The notes under the pieces are model-generated. The model did no database searches. It saw only the letters and a list, made by a program, of their open reading frames with translations, and had not been told where the DNA came from. Shown here in pieces: positions 9,979 to 18,111 of a stretch of DNA of 52,014 nucleotides. Source of the DNA: an uncultured Parolsenella sp. (GTDB lineage: Bacteria > Actinomycetota > Coriobacteriia > Coriobacteriales > Atopobiaceae); assembly GCA_934668375.1 (NCBI GenBank), contig CAKUNF010000013.1, positions 1-52,014 on the forward strand, written 5' to 3'. Every line of letters starts with the position of its first letter. Within the stretch, counting starts at the first letter, position 1. The position numbers were made by a program, and so were the translations under genes.

Positions 9979-10346
9979 GGCGCTTGCTCGTCTTCATCGG
10001 GATTCTCTCGCTGTTGTTCTCGGCGTTTTGCATCGCATTTGAGCGTTCAAATTGTTTACGCGATTTAACAAGTGGCGGGTATGAGAACTCGATGGCCCAG
10101 GCGGCGGGAAAAGTGATCGAAAAGAACCCAAACAATCACACCATTGTTCTTGATGCGGGCTTCGACGATGGATCTGTCGGAGAGATAAGGCTCGACATGG
10201 GGTCGGATGACGAGAGAAGCCCCTTCGCTTCTATAGAGGTCGGGGACTATCTTAGAGTCAGCTACCTCAGAACTGTCCTACAAAGCGGAGGATATGAGTT
10301 CATGGGTCTGGAGGAGCTTAGGCCGCGCAACTCAGACTTCGAGTGA
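9975..10346 (+). CDS. Small membrane-anchored or secreted protein paired with the peptidase
   Basis: 123 residues from a GTG in a GTGA overlap with the upstream stop. Residues 1-22 form a signal peptide or anchor (RRLLVFIGILSLLFSAFCIA). The rest is hydrophilic and could be a small beta-rich (OB-like) domain: an IVLDAGFDDGSVGEIRL stretch, then VGDYLRVSYLR. It could act as a partner or inhibitor of the peptidase, a common arrangement for C10-type enzymes, but I see no named inhibitor motif. AT-rich like its partner. Confidence 0.55.
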   Translation: MRRLLVFIGILSLLFSAFCIAFERSNCLRDLTSGGYENSMAQAAGKVIEKNPNNHTIVLDAGFDDGSVGEIRLDMGSDDERSPFASIEVGDYLRVSYLRTVLQSGGYEFMGLEELRPRNSDFE

Positions 10347-10361
10347 AAGGGCCTCGCGAAA

Positions 10362-10402
10362 AGCCCTGCAGCCGGCCAGGACTAGGTTCGGATGCGGGGC
10401 TT
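10362..10402 (+). terminator. Terminator-like stem (copy 2 of the repeated element)
   Basis: AGCCCTGCA pairs with TGCGGGGCT with one G-U pair. Aligned to 8638-8677 it matches at about 35 of 41 positions, including the shared loop sequences CGGCCA and CTAGGT. The two copies are in the same orientation and bracket the peptidase gene pair. Confidence 0.65.
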
Positions 10403-10437
10403 GCTTGCTAGGCTCGTCTCCGGTGCCGCATGATATG

Positions 10438-10545
10438 CAAACTCCGCTTGTGGGGATGAAATCGGGCCGTTATTTGGTCTGGAACATCCTGGGAGGCGGA
10501 GTTTGCTGGCCGCGGGCGAGGAAACCTCCCGGGAGGCGGAGTTTG
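10438..10545. repeat. Direct and inverted repeats downstream of the LCP operon
   Basis: GGGAGGCGGAGTTTG occurs at 10491-10505 and 10531-10545, and the inverse CAAACTCCGC at 10438-10447. The palindrome CCTCCCGGGAGG overlaps the second copy. The repeats lie just beyond the end of the minus-strand LCP gene and could fold into alternative stems that terminate it. No gene is seen in 10403-10582. Confidence 0.45.
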
Positions 10546-10582
10546 TGGGAAGCTGGGACGAGAACCGATTGCCGCAGGCTCG

Positions 10583-11881
10583 CTATTGGCCCACAATGCC
10601 GGCAACGCCGGCGGTGGGGTCCTGACTGGAGTCCTCGTAGGGAGGCAGGCCCTGGCCCACGCGGTTCATCATCGTTTGCCAGGCGCTCTCGTCGACCTTC
10701 TCGTACCAGGTGCCGTTCACGTACTCGCTCTTGGTGGGCTCGAGACCCGAGTAGAGGTCCTCGCTCATGTCGAACCCCGCGAAGCGCGCGCCCAGAAGCA
10801 TGAGCTCGATGCCCGTGATGTCCGTGCTCACACTTGCGCTGGCGGCGTTGAGGGTCGTGAGCAGCATGAATGGGTTGCCGGAGAGAGCCTTCTTGAGGAT
10901 GGCTCCCAGCACCATGCGCTGGTTGGCCGTGCGGTAGTAGTCGCCGGCGCCGTACTGGTCGTAGGCGTGGCGTGCGCGGCACAGGCCCAGCGCCTGGGCG
11001 CCGTTGATGGTCTGCGGACCCGCCTTGAGACTCACGCCGGCAAGCTCGTCGTCGATGTCGATGGGCACGTTGACGTCGATGCCGCCCAGGTCATCCACGA
11101 CGGAGGTGAAGCTGTCGAAGTCTATCTCGGCGTAGTGGGCGATGGGTACGCCGGCGAGCTTTGACACCGTCTTGATGAGGAGTGGCGCGCCGCCGTACGT
11201 GTAGGCGGCGTTGATCTTCTGCTGGCCGTAGTCTCCGCCCAGGTCAACGAGCGTGTCTCGCTGGATGGAGACGAGGGTGAGCTTGGCGGCGAGCGGGTCC
11301 ACGCGCGCCAGGATGATGGAGTCCGTGCGATAGACGCCGCCCGTGGAGTTGTTCTCTACGCGGTCGGCGGACTTGTCGGTGCCAACGAGCAGCATGTAGA
11401 ACGGCGTGCCGGGAAGCGCGGGCGTGAGCGACAGGCGCGTCTCGAGCGAAAGGCCCGATCCCAGACGCACCGTCAGCACCACCGAGAACGCGAGGAGCGC
11501 CACAAGGATGCCGATGAGCGTGCGCTTGGCGATTTTGAGTGCGCGGCGGGCGTCGAAGCCGTGGCGCCGGCGTGCATTCCCGCCCAGTTGTTCGCCGATG
11601 CCGCTCCGTGCGGGAGTATGCTCTCCCGGCTCGCGCTGCGCCCGGTGGAGCGGCGTGTTGTTCTCGCGCTCCTGGCGCATGCGGCGATAGCGGCTGGCGT
11701 CGTGCACGTCTCCGCTCGAGACGAGGTGGCCTGCGTGCGGATTGGGCTGACCGTATGGTTGCGACCGTCCATATGCCTGGGCGTCGCGAGAGTAATCGCT
11801 AGCAGAGCGCCCACGGGTCGAGGCCCCTGTTGCTCGCTGCTCGTCTGGGGTCATCGTCCTGTGGGCGCGTCTGCGTGCCAT
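10583..11881 (-). CDS. LytR-CpsA-Psr (LCP) family cell-wall glycopolymer ligase
   Basis: 432 residues; start at 11881, with a weak ribosome site (AGCAGGCACAAG). A long basic cytoplasmic tail (residues 1-120) is followed by one transmembrane helix (about 121-139) and an extracellular LCP domain. Family landmarks are VGTDKS, YRTDSIILARVDP with the metal/pyrophosphate-binding Asp, SIQRDTLVDL with the conserved Arg, and LCRARHAYDQYGAGD. LCP enzymes transfer undecaprenyl-linked glycopolymers to peptidoglycan on the outer face of the membrane. It lacks the C-terminal LytR_C domain of its neighbour, and the two look like tandem paralogues in one operon (gap 16 nt). Confidence 0.92.
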   Translation of the reverse strand: MARRRAHRTMTPDEQRATGASTRGRSASDYSRDAQAYGRSQPYGQPNPHAGHLVSSGDVHDASRYRRMRQERENNTPLHRAQREPGEHTPARSGIGEQLGGNARRRHGFDARRALKIAKRTLIGILVALLAFSVVLTVRLGSGLSLETRLSLTPALPGTPFYMLLVGTDKSADRVENNSTGGVYRTDSIILARVDPLAAKLTLVSIQRDTLVDLGGDYGQQKINAAYTYGGAPLLIKTVSKLAGVPIAHYAEIDFDSFTSVVDDLGGIDVNVPIDIDDELAGVSLKAGPQTINGAQALGLCRARHAYDQYGAGDYYRTANQRMVLGAILKKALSGNPFMLLTTLNAASASVSTDITGIELMLLGARFAGFDMSEDLYSGLEPTKSEYVNGTWYEKVDESAWQTMMNRVGQGLPPYEDSSQDPTAGVAGIVGQ

Positions 11882-11897
11882 CTTGTGCCTGCTTTGC

Positions 11898-13391
11898 CTA
11901 GTGGTTGGCCATGTCCGATCCGAGGACCACGATGACGTCAGCCTCGCCGGCGTACGTGCCGTCGTCGGCCACGAGGTTGGAGAGGCCGAGCGTGTCGGCA
12001 ACGGCCTGGGCCTTTGCCTTGTTTGCATCGCCCACGTAGATGATGCGCGTCTTGGTGTAGTCGTAGCTGTCGGCCGTGGCGGCGGAGGTGTCAAAGCCCT
12101 GGTTGTCGAGCGTGGCGGCGATGCGTCCCGCCAGACCCTCGACACCGGCGCCGTTGAGCACCTCGACCGTGCCCGAGTAGTCCGTCTCGGCGCTGGACTC
12201 GGCCGAGGAGGTCGAGGAGGAGTCGGCGGCGCTCGTGGTGCCGTCCTCGCTCTTGGTGGCGGTGCCCGCGCCGGCAACGCCGAGCGTGATGTCCTCGTCC
12301 TCGCTCTCGTAGGGGGAGAGGCCCTGGTTCACGCGGGTCATCATCTTCTGCCAGGACTTCGTGTCGCAGATCTCGTACCACGTGTCGTTCACGTACTTGG
12401 AGTTTGTGGGCTCCATGCCGCTGAACATGTTCGTGGACATGTCAAAGCCCTGGAACTGCGTGGCGAGCGACACGATGTCTGCGATGGAGAGGTCGGTCTG
12501 GACGCTGTCGGCCATGGTGGTGACGGTGCTGGCGATGGTCACGGGATCGCTCGCGAGCACCTTCTTGAGGATGGCGCCGATGACCATGCGCTGGTTGGCG
12601 GCGCGGTAGACGTCGCCGTCGCCATACTTGTCGTAGGCGTGGCGCGCGCGGCACAGCTGCAGCGCGTCGTTGCCGTTGAGGGTCTGCTCGCCAGCCTTGA
12701 TGTCGGCGCCGGTGTACTCGGGGTCATACACGTCCACGGGAACGTTGACCTCGATGCCGCCGATGGCGTCCACCACGGAGATGAACTGGTCAAAGTCGAT
12801 CTCGGCGTAGTGGGCGATGGGCACGCCGGCGAACTTGGAGATGGTCTCGACGGTGTAGGACGCGCCGCTCACGCCCTCCTCGCCGTTCTCCTGACGCTCA
12901 GCGCCGATGGAGTAGGCGGCGTTGATCTTCTGCTTGCCGTAGGAGCCAAAGTCGATGAGCGTGTCTCGGTGGATGGAGACGAGCGTCACCTGCTTCTGGG
13001 CCGGGTCGACGCGCGCGAGAAGAATTGTGTCCGTGCGGTAGGCGCTCTCGTTGGCGCCGTACTCGCTGCCCTCGACGCGGGCCTGGTCCTTGTCGATGCC
13101 GATGAGGACCATGTAGAACGGGTCGCCCGAGGTGGCCTCGGTGAGCGTGCCGTGGAGGGCGGTGTCGCTCGACATGCCAAAGCTGCTCGAGAAGCGGGAC
13201 ATGATAGCGAAGGCCGCCGTGCAGCCGATGGCTGCGAGGACGACGACGGTGATGAGGAAGATCTTGAGCCCGCGCCTGCGGCCGCGCTTCTTGCGCGCGC
13301 CCGAGTAGCGGTCGGCGGAATCGGTGCGAGAGTAGGCGGATGAGCTGGGGCGATTGCTCTCGTCCTGCTTGGTGGCCTTGAACCTCGGCAT
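11898..13391 (-). CDS. LCP family ligase with C-terminal LytR_C domain
   Basis: 497 residues; the start at 13391 follows GAGGAGACCAC. The basic N-terminal tail ends in RKKRGRRRG, with a transmembrane helix at about 41-64. The LCP domain has GIDKDQ, YRTDTILLARVDP, SIHRDTLIDF and LCRARHAYDKYGDGD. A Ser-rich linker leads to a C-terminal LytR_C-type domain (VEVLNGAGVEGLA, about residue 405 on). First gene of the LCP operon, divergent from guaA. A large mirror frame on the other strand is a GC-driven artefact. Confidence 0.93.
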   Translation of the reverse strand: MPRFKATKQDESNRPSSSAYSRTDSADRYSGARKKRGRRRGLKIFLITVVVLAAIGCTAAFAIMSRFSSSFGMSSDTALHGTLTEATSGDPFYMVLIGIDKDQARVEGSEYGANESAYRTDTILLARVDPAQKQVTLVSIHRDTLIDFGSYGKQKINAAYSIGAERQENGEEGVSGASYTVETISKFAGVPIAHYAEIDFDQFISVVDAIGGIEVNVPVDVYDPEYTGADIKAGEQTLNGNDALQLCRARHAYDKYGDGDVYRAANQRMVIGAILKKVLASDPVTIASTVTTMADSVQTDLSIADIVSLATQFQGFDMSTNMFSGMEPTNSKYVNDTWYEICDTKSWQKMMTRVNQGLSPYESEDEDITLGVAGAGTATKSEDGTTSAADSSSTSSAESSAETDYSGTVEVLNGAGVEGLAGRIAATLDNQGFDTSAATADSYDYTKTRIIYVGDANKAKAQAVADTLGLSNLVADDGTYAGEADVIVVLGSDMANH

Positions 13392-13634
13392 GTGGTCTCC
13401 TCGTGGGTATGCGTTCTCGGCGTGGACGCGAGGGGCCATGCCCGTCACGCGCGATGCGCCGCGTTGCTCGTTTCAACGAACAAATGGTACTCGCATGGCC
13501 GCGAACCTGCGGAAAGTCCACAGGAAAGCTAAGCCATGTTCACACGCGCGACATGCGATGTCGTATGATTGGACAGACTGTAGAGCGGCGGCGCGGAGCC
13601 GTCGCATCCGAGAAACCACAACCTGGAGGGGTCC

Positions 13635-15230
13635 ATGCAGACAAGCCAGCAGAAGGTCATCGTTCTCGACTTTGGCGCCCAGTACGGGCAGCTCATCGCG
13701 CGTCGCGTCCGTGACCTGCATGTCTACTCCGAGATCATGCCGTGTGACGCCACGGCCGAGGAGATCTCTGCCGCCGGCCCCAGCGCCATCATCCTGTCTG
13801 GCGGTCCCGCCAGCGTGAATGAGGAGGGTGCCCCGCGCGTTGACCCCAAGATCTACGAGCTGGGCGTCCCCGTGCTGGGCTTCTGCTACGGTCACCAGAT
13901 CACGGCCGTGACGCTGGGCGGCACCGTGTTCCACCCCGAGGTGGGCGAGTACGGCCGCGCCGAGCTGCACGTGAAGGCGGGCAGCAAGCTGTTCGCCGGC
14001 ACCCCTGCGGACCAGACGGTGTGGATGAGCCACTTTGACGCCGTGAAGGACGTGCCCGAGGGCTTCGTCGTGACGGCGAGCACGGATGTGTGCCCCGTGG
14101 CCGCCATGGAGAACGCCGAGCGCAAGATCTACACCACGCAGTTCCACCCCGAGGTGAAGCACACAGAGTGCGGCCAGCAGCTGCTCAAGAACTTCCTGTT
14201 CGACATCTGCGGCCTCGAGGCCAACTGGTCCATGGACAACCTCGTGGAGACCATGACCGCGCAGTTCCGCGAGAAGGTCGGCGACGACCGCGTCATTCTC
14301 GCGCTGTCTGGCGGCGTTGATTCCTCCGTGGTGGCCGCGCTTGGCGCGCGCGCCGTGGGCAAGCAGATGACCTGCGTGTTCATCAACCACGGCCTGCTGC
14401 GCAAGGGCGAGCCCGAGCAGGTCGAGGAGGTCTTCACCAAGCAGTTCGACGTCGACTTCATCCACGTGCACGCCGAGGACCGCTATGCCGAGCTTCTCGC
14501 CGGCGTGACGGAGCCCGAGCAGAAGCGCCGCATCATCGGCACGCAGTTCTGGAAGGAATTCTTTGCCGTGGCGCAGCAGCTCGAGTGCGACGGCAAGCCG
14601 GTGAAGTACCTGGCGCAGGGCACCATCTACCCCGACATCATCGAGTCTGGCGCGCGCAAGACGGGCGGCAAGGCGAGCACCATCAAGAGCCACCACAACC
14701 TCATCCCGTTCCCGGACGGCGTGCACTTTGACCTCATCGAGCCGCTCGACCACTTCTTCAAGGACGAGGTGCGTGCGCTTGGCCTGGCGCTGGGCCTGCC
14801 CGAGCACATCGTGTTCCGCCAGCCGTTCCCGGGCCCGGGCCTGGCCATCCGCATCATCGGCGCGGTGGACAAGGAGAAGCTCGAGATTCTGAAGAACGCC
14901 GACGCCATCGTGCGCGAGGAGCTCGACGCCTACAACCAGAAGCTGTACGAGGAGACCGGAGACCGCAACTCCGAGCACTCGTGCTGGCAGTACTTCGCCG
15001 TGCTGCCCGACATCAAGAGCGTGGGCGTCATGGGCGACGAGCGCACCTACCAGCGCCCGATCATCCTGCGCGCCGTCGAGTCCAGCGACGCCATGACGGC
15101 CGACTGGGCCAAGCTGCCCTATGACGTGCTCGCCAAGATCAGCGGCCGCATCGTGGCCGAGGTGCCGGGCGCCAACCGCGTGTGCTACGACATCACGTCC
15201 AAGCCGCCCGCGACGATCGAGTGGGAGTAA
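13635..15230 (+). CDS. guaA: GMP synthase (glutamine-hydrolysing)
   Basis: 531 residues, full length; the ATG follows CTGGAGGGGTCC. The N-terminal class I glutamine amidotransferase domain has the nucleophile in GFCYGHQ (Cys84) and the His-Glu pair in FHPEV. The ATP-pyrophosphatase domain begins with LSGGVDSS (about residue 223), and the dimerisation domain ends PPATIEWE. It converts XMP to GMP with glutamine and ATP. The 3' end (CGAGTGGGAGTA) is the left boundary of an integrated element; guaA ends are known integration hotspots. The coding sequence is intact. Confidence 0.98.
   Translation: MQTSQQKVIVLDFGAQYGQLIARRVRDLHVYSEIMPCDATAEEISAAGPSAIILSGGPASVNEEGAPRVDPKIYELGVPVLGFCYGHQITAVTLGGTVFHPEVGEYGRAELHVKAGSKLFAGTPADQTVWMSHFDAVKDVPEGFVVTASTDVCPVAAMENAERKIYTTQFHPEVKHTECGQQLLKNFLFDICGLEANWSMDNLVETMTAQFREKVGDDRVILALSGGVDSSVVAALGARAVGKQMTCVFINHGLLRKGEPEQVEEVFTKQFDVDFIHVHAEDRYAELLAGVTEPEQKRRIIGTQFWKEFFAVAQQLECDGKPVKYLAQGTIYPDIIESGARKTGGKASTIKSHHNLIPFPDGVHFDLIEPLDHFFKDEVRALGLALGLPEHIVFRQPFPGPGLAIRIIGAVDKEKLEILKNADAIVREELDAYNQKLYEETGDRNSEHSCWQYFAVLPDIKSVGVMGDERTYQRPIILRAVESSDAMTADWAKLPYDVLAKISGRIVAEVPGANRVCYDITSKPPATIEWE
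15218..15229 (+). repeat. Left attachment site (attL core) within the guaA 3' end
   Basis: CGAGTGGGAGTA spans the last codons and stop of guaA. The same 12 bp recur at 47013-47024, just beyond the last phage-type gene. A minus-strand tyrosine integrase gene ends 268 nt away. The core may extend beyond the exact 12 bp. Confidence 0.8.
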
Positions 15231-15291
15231 AACTTTGGGTTTTACGGTTTGCGACACTAGGTAGCGAAAAGCAACATAATCGCAGGTAGAT

Positions 15292-15323
15292 AAGGGTGTT
15301 CTCGAAGATTCGAGGGCGCCCTT
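15292..15323 (+). terminator. Hairpin downstream of guaA inside the prophage
   Basis: AAGGGTG and CGCCCTT arms (one G-U pair) enclose CTCGA/TCGAG around a 4-nt loop, then CTTTCTTA. It would end guaA transcription now that the element separates guaA from its chromosomal downstream hairpin at 47035-47064. Confidence 0.6.
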
Positions 15324-15355
15324 TCTTACGGTCTAAAACGCTCCATGCGGGATTT

Positions 15356-15377
15356 TTGGTCCATGAATTGGTCCATG
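15356..15377 (+). repeat. Paired TTGGTCCATG repeats near attL
   Basis: TTGGTCCATG at 15356-15365 and 15368-15377. The same decamer occurs twice, 11 nt apart, near attR. Probably arm-type integrase binding sites. Confidence 0.55.
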
Positions 15378-15430
15378 GCGGAGAGCCGCTGAGAAAACTT
15401 TGATGCGTGCCCGACGCTCACGCAGTGACA

Positions 15431-15471
15431 AAACGCGGCCGCGCCCCGGAGTCGTGGAGCGCGGCCGCGTT
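15431..15471 (-). terminator. Integrase terminator
   Basis: Perfect 13-bp stem, AACGCGGCCGCGC (15432-15444) with its complement (15459-15471), followed on the minus strand by TTTTGTCA. Located 27 nt beyond the integrase stop. Confidence 0.8.
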
Positions 15472-15497
15472 GCTGTTTTGCTTGATTGTCCGGGACG

Positions 15498-16694
15498 TCA
15501 GAAGAGCTTCGAGACGGCCTCGACCGCCTCGCGCTTGGCGTCCATGTTGACGTGCGTGTAGATGTCCATCGTTATCTGCGAGCTGTAGTGGCCGGCGAGC
15601 TCCTGCATGACCTTGGGGTGCACGCCGCCCATGGCGAGCATGGTGAGGTAGGTGTGCCTGAGCTCGTGGAGGGTGTAGCCGTCGAGCCCGTACTTCGCGC
15701 GGTCCGTCGTCCACCAGCGGCTCATGGTGCTCGGGATGACCCTCTCGCCGTAGTGGCCGGCTATGACGGGGCCGTCCTCCTTCTGCTCCAGGTAGCCCTC
15801 GCTCGGCTTTCGGTAGAGGTTGGTCTTCTCGAACTGGCGCCGCTGCGCCTCTTTCATCGCGACCAGGACGTCTTTGGTGGTGTCGCTGAGCGGTAGGAGG
15901 CGCATGCCGGCCTTGGTCTTCGTCTCCTTGAGGTTGCCGTGCGAGTCGTAGCTGTGGCTGATGTCGACGATGCCGCGCTCGAAGTCGATGTCGCACCAGG
16001 AGAGCCCGCAGATCTCTCCGCGGCGGAGCCCAAGCGTCAGAGCAAGGAGGTACGCGCACTCGCGAGGGTTTGCGGGATTGAGCTCGGCCACGAGCTCGCG
16101 AACCCTGTCGGGGTGAATGGCCTTCTTGGCCTTCGTGTCCATCTTCGGCGGGTTGGCGCCATTGCACGGGTTACTCACGAGGATCCCCTCTCTCACGGCC
16201 TGCTGGAACACAAGGGTTATGTTGTCGTGGATCTGGTTGACGTAGGAGCCGCCTGACTTCCTTCCCGAGAGCGTGTCCCCCTGCATCATGGCCACGTACA
16301 TTTCATCGAGCACGGTGGGCGTTACATCCTCGAGCTTCATGTGCCCGATGTGGCGGCAGGCGGCCTTGAACTGCCACTCCTGCTTGTCGAGCGTGGTCTC
16401 GGCGACCTCCTTCTTTGCGCGGCGCATGTCGAGGTAGCGCCTGCTGTACTCCTCGAAGGTGTAGGCGGTGCGGCCTTGGACCCGGTCGTGCTCTATCTCG
16501 TCGATGAACTCGCGCAGAGCGGCCTTCGCCTGGTTGTATGTGCCGTTGAACACCCGCGTCTTGCGCAGGTACTTCCCCGTCTTGGGGTCGAGCCCGAGCG
16601 AGACGCGCAGCTGCCACTTGCGGCATTTGCTCTTGGGCTTGTCCTTCTCGAGCTGGACGATGGAGCCCTGGCCCGAGACTTCCTTCCTGGCCAT
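15498..16694 (-). CDS. int: Tyrosine-family site-specific integrase
   Basis: 398 residues. The N-terminal arm/SAM-like part (residues 1-180) includes an AP2-like arm-binding stretch. The catalytic domain has Arg224 (GLRRGE), His343/Arg346 (HELRHTY), His369 (AGHYSS) and the nucleophile Tyr379 (MDIYTHV), so all key residues are present. Its start lies 2 nt after the stop of the upstream Xre gene with a weak ribosome site, so expression is probably coupled to it. It presumably recombines attP with the guaA 3' end. Standard Tn916/phage-type length. Confidence 0.95.
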   Translation of the reverse strand: MARKEVSGQGSIVQLEKDKPKSKCRKWQLRVSLGLDPKTGKYLRKTRVFNGTYNQAKAALREFIDEIEHDRVQGRTAYTFEEYSRRYLDMRRAKKEVAETTLDKQEWQFKAACRHIGHMKLEDVTPTVLDEMYVAMMQGDTLSGRKSGGSYVNQIHDNITLVFQQAVREGILVSNPCNGANPPKMDTKAKKAIHPDRVRELVAELNPANPRECAYLLALTLGLRRGEICGLSWCDIDFERGIVDISHSYDSHGNLKETKTKAGMRLLPLSDTTKDVLVAMKEAQRRQFEKTNLYRKPSEGYLEQKEDGPVIAGHYGERVIPSTMSRWWTTDRAKYGLDGYTLHELRHTYLTMLAMGGVHPKVMQELAGHYSSQITMDIYTHVNMDAKREAVEAVSKLF

Positions 16695-16696
16695 GG

Positions 16697-17077
16697 CTAG
16701 ATCGCCGGCCTTCTGGGGACGGAGCGCTCCGCGTCGAGCTGCTCGAGGTAGCCGAGGAAGCCGCGCAGCATCTCCTGGCCGTTGAGGGAGAGCGCGGCCA
16801 CGCGGTCGTCTAAGGTGGGCGCGGACGCGGCGTCGATGTCCTCGCGGCCCACGACGAGGTCTATGGAGCAGCCGAGGGCGTCGGCTATCTGCCAGGCGCT
16901 CGAAAGCGGGATGGCGCACTCCGGGCCCTCGGGCTGGCGCTCGTAGCGCGCGTAGGTGGACGCGGGGATGCCGAGCACGCCGGCGAAGTCCTTCGCCGAG
17001 CGATAGCCGGCCTCCCGGCGCAGCCGCTGGAGTGTTCTTTTGCCGCAGGCGCGGCGGGCGTTGGGCGCGGATGACAT
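16697..17077 (-). CDS. Xre-family helix-turn-helix regulator
   Basis: 126 residues, starting MSSAPNARRACGKRTLQRLR after a GAAAGGACAGG site. An Xre-type helix-turn-helix lies at about residues 15-70 (LRREAGYRSAKDFAGVLGIP, then TYARYE and IADALGCSIDLVVG). The remaining 50 residues form a short helical tail. It is closely related in its HTH to the next upstream gene, so the two probably arose by duplication. Co-transcribed with integrase (2-nt gap). Likely role: regulator of lysogeny or integration; which of the two is the main repressor is not clear. Confidence 0.8.
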   Translation of the reverse strand: MSSAPNARRACGKRTLQRLRREAGYRSAKDFAGVLGIPASTYARYERQPEGPECAIPLSSAWQIADALGCSIDLVVGREDIDAASAPTLDDRVAALSLNGQEMLRGFLGYLEQLDAERSVPRRPAI

Positions 17078-17124
17078 ATACTGTCACCTGTCCTTTCTTG
17101 GATTTGCCTCTGGGAATGGACCTT

Positions 17125-17154
17125 GGCCCGTGGGAGTTGCCGCTCCCGCGGGCC
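17125..17154 (-). terminator. Hairpin between the two Xre genes
   Basis: GGCCCGTGGGAG and CTCCCGCGGGCC form a 12-bp stem with one G-U pair around a 6-nt loop, 17 nt beyond the stop of the upstream Xre gene. No T-run; it may reduce read-through into the regulator/integrase pair. Confidence 0.45.
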
Positions 17155-17171
17155 GCCTTGTTTTCTGGGGT

Positions 17172-17819
17172 CTAGTTGCCGCTGCCTCCCTTCTCCCACT
17201 CCGCGCGGACGTGGGGGTTGCGCAGGTCGACCTCGCTCGTGAGCACGGTCATGCCGCCCATGCGGAGGCTGCCGTGCGAGCGGTCGTAGGCGGCCATGAT
17301 CTTGTCCACCGAGGCGCGCGCCTCGGGCTCCTGCCGCTCGTCGGCCCTCTTCTCGACGTACTCCCGGAACGCCTCGCGCAGCTGGTCGGCGGTGCCGAAG
17401 GCGAACAGGTCCGCATCGTTGCGCTCGAGCTTGGCGAGGAACAGCTGCTCCATGCGGTAGCACACCGCGTCGTAGCGGCGGGCCTCCTCCTCGCGCTCGG
17501 CGCGGGCCATGTCCTCGTCGCGCCTGGCGAGGAACGCCAGGTAGTCGAGCGCCGAGGCCTGCGAGCGCTTGGAGAGGTGGTCGAACACGGCCTGGACGTC
17601 GCCCTTGAGCGCGGAGACGTCCACGTCCGCATGTCCCACGATGACGTCGATGGAGACGCCGAAGCGGTCGGCGAGCTGCCAGGCGGCCCTGGTGGGGATC
17701 TTCTCGGGGCTCGACTCGTAGCGGGCGTAGGTGGCCTCGGCGATGCCCGCCTCCTGGGCGAACTCCTTGGCCGTGGCGTAGCCGGCCTGCCTCCTGAGCT
17801 CCAAAAGGGAGCTTGCCAT
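17172..17819 (-). CDS. Xre-family regulator with long C-terminal domain (likely lysogeny repressor)
   Basis: 215 residues; the start at 17819 follows GGGAAGGAG. An N-terminal Xre helix-turn-helix (about residues 5-60: GYATAKEFAQEAGIAEATYA, then ADRFGVSIDVIVG) is followed by a Glu/Arg-rich helical domain of about 150 residues. No LexA-like Ser-Lys peptidase motif is apparent, so it is not an obviously self-cleaving repressor. It is transcribed from a predicted promoter overlapped by a palindrome (17889-17927), consistent with autoregulation, and diverges from the lytic genes. Confidence 0.78.
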   Translation of the reverse strand: MASSLLELRRQAGYATAKEFAQEAGIAEATYARYESSPEKIPTRAAWQLADRFGVSIDVIVGHADVDVSALKGDVQAVFDHLSKRSQASALDYLAFLARRDEDMARAEREEEARRYDAVCYRMEQLFLAKLERNDADLFAFGTADQLREAFREYVEKRADERQEPEARASVDKIMAAYDRSHGSLRMGGMTVLTSEVDLRNPHVRAEWEKGGSGN

Positions 17820-17888
17820 GGTTGCGCTCCTTCCCTCGATGTGTGCGTTCTGTGACGGCGCGTGCGCTTCCGTTTGGTGGGCGGTGCG

Positions 17889-17931
17889 ACGCTTTGCAAC
17901 AGAATATATCAATCGCCAACAAAGCGTTCAA
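17889..17931 (-). promoter_or_regulatory. Repressor promoter with overlapping palindromic operator
   Basis: On the minus strand TTGAAC, a 17-nt spacer and TATATT form a good promoter (17903-17931). ACGCTTTG (17889-17896) and CAAAGCGT (17920-17927) are perfect inverted arms centred on the -10 box, a plausible operator. A second small palindrome, TCAC-GCT-GTGA, lies nearby. Confidence 0.6.
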
Positions 17932-18017
17932 CCGCTATGGCTCATTTTACATCAAATCATGCTTTCAGTCTCACGCTGTGACAAATACATGCTACTCTTC
18001 ACCTCACCGCGAAACGG

Positions 18018-18060
18018 AGGGACCCATCTGGTGAGAACGGCCCCTAGGCCGTGAGGGTCC
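18018..18060 (+). promoter_or_regulatory. Nested hairpin in the leader of the lytic/early operon
   Basis: GGGACCC (18018-18024) pairs with GGGTCCC (18054-18060), enclosing ACGGCC-CCTA-GGCCGT (18036-18051). CTCACC at 18002 could instead pair with GGTGAG at 18029, giving an alternative fold. This suggests attenuation of the early genes. Confidence 0.45.
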
Positions 18061-18111
18061 CACGCGCTGCGGTGTCCGTTCCCAGAGGCAAAGGATAGGA
18101 AGGCTGATGAG

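Noticed and set aside
11883..13343. Long plus-strand open frame opposite the LCP genes (about 486 codons)
   Set aside because: Val/Gly/Leu/His-rich low-complexity translation, mirror of GC3-biased LCP codons, no ribosome site and no motif. Similar mirrors opposite groEL, ychF, guaA, primase, terminase and Tal were also left out.
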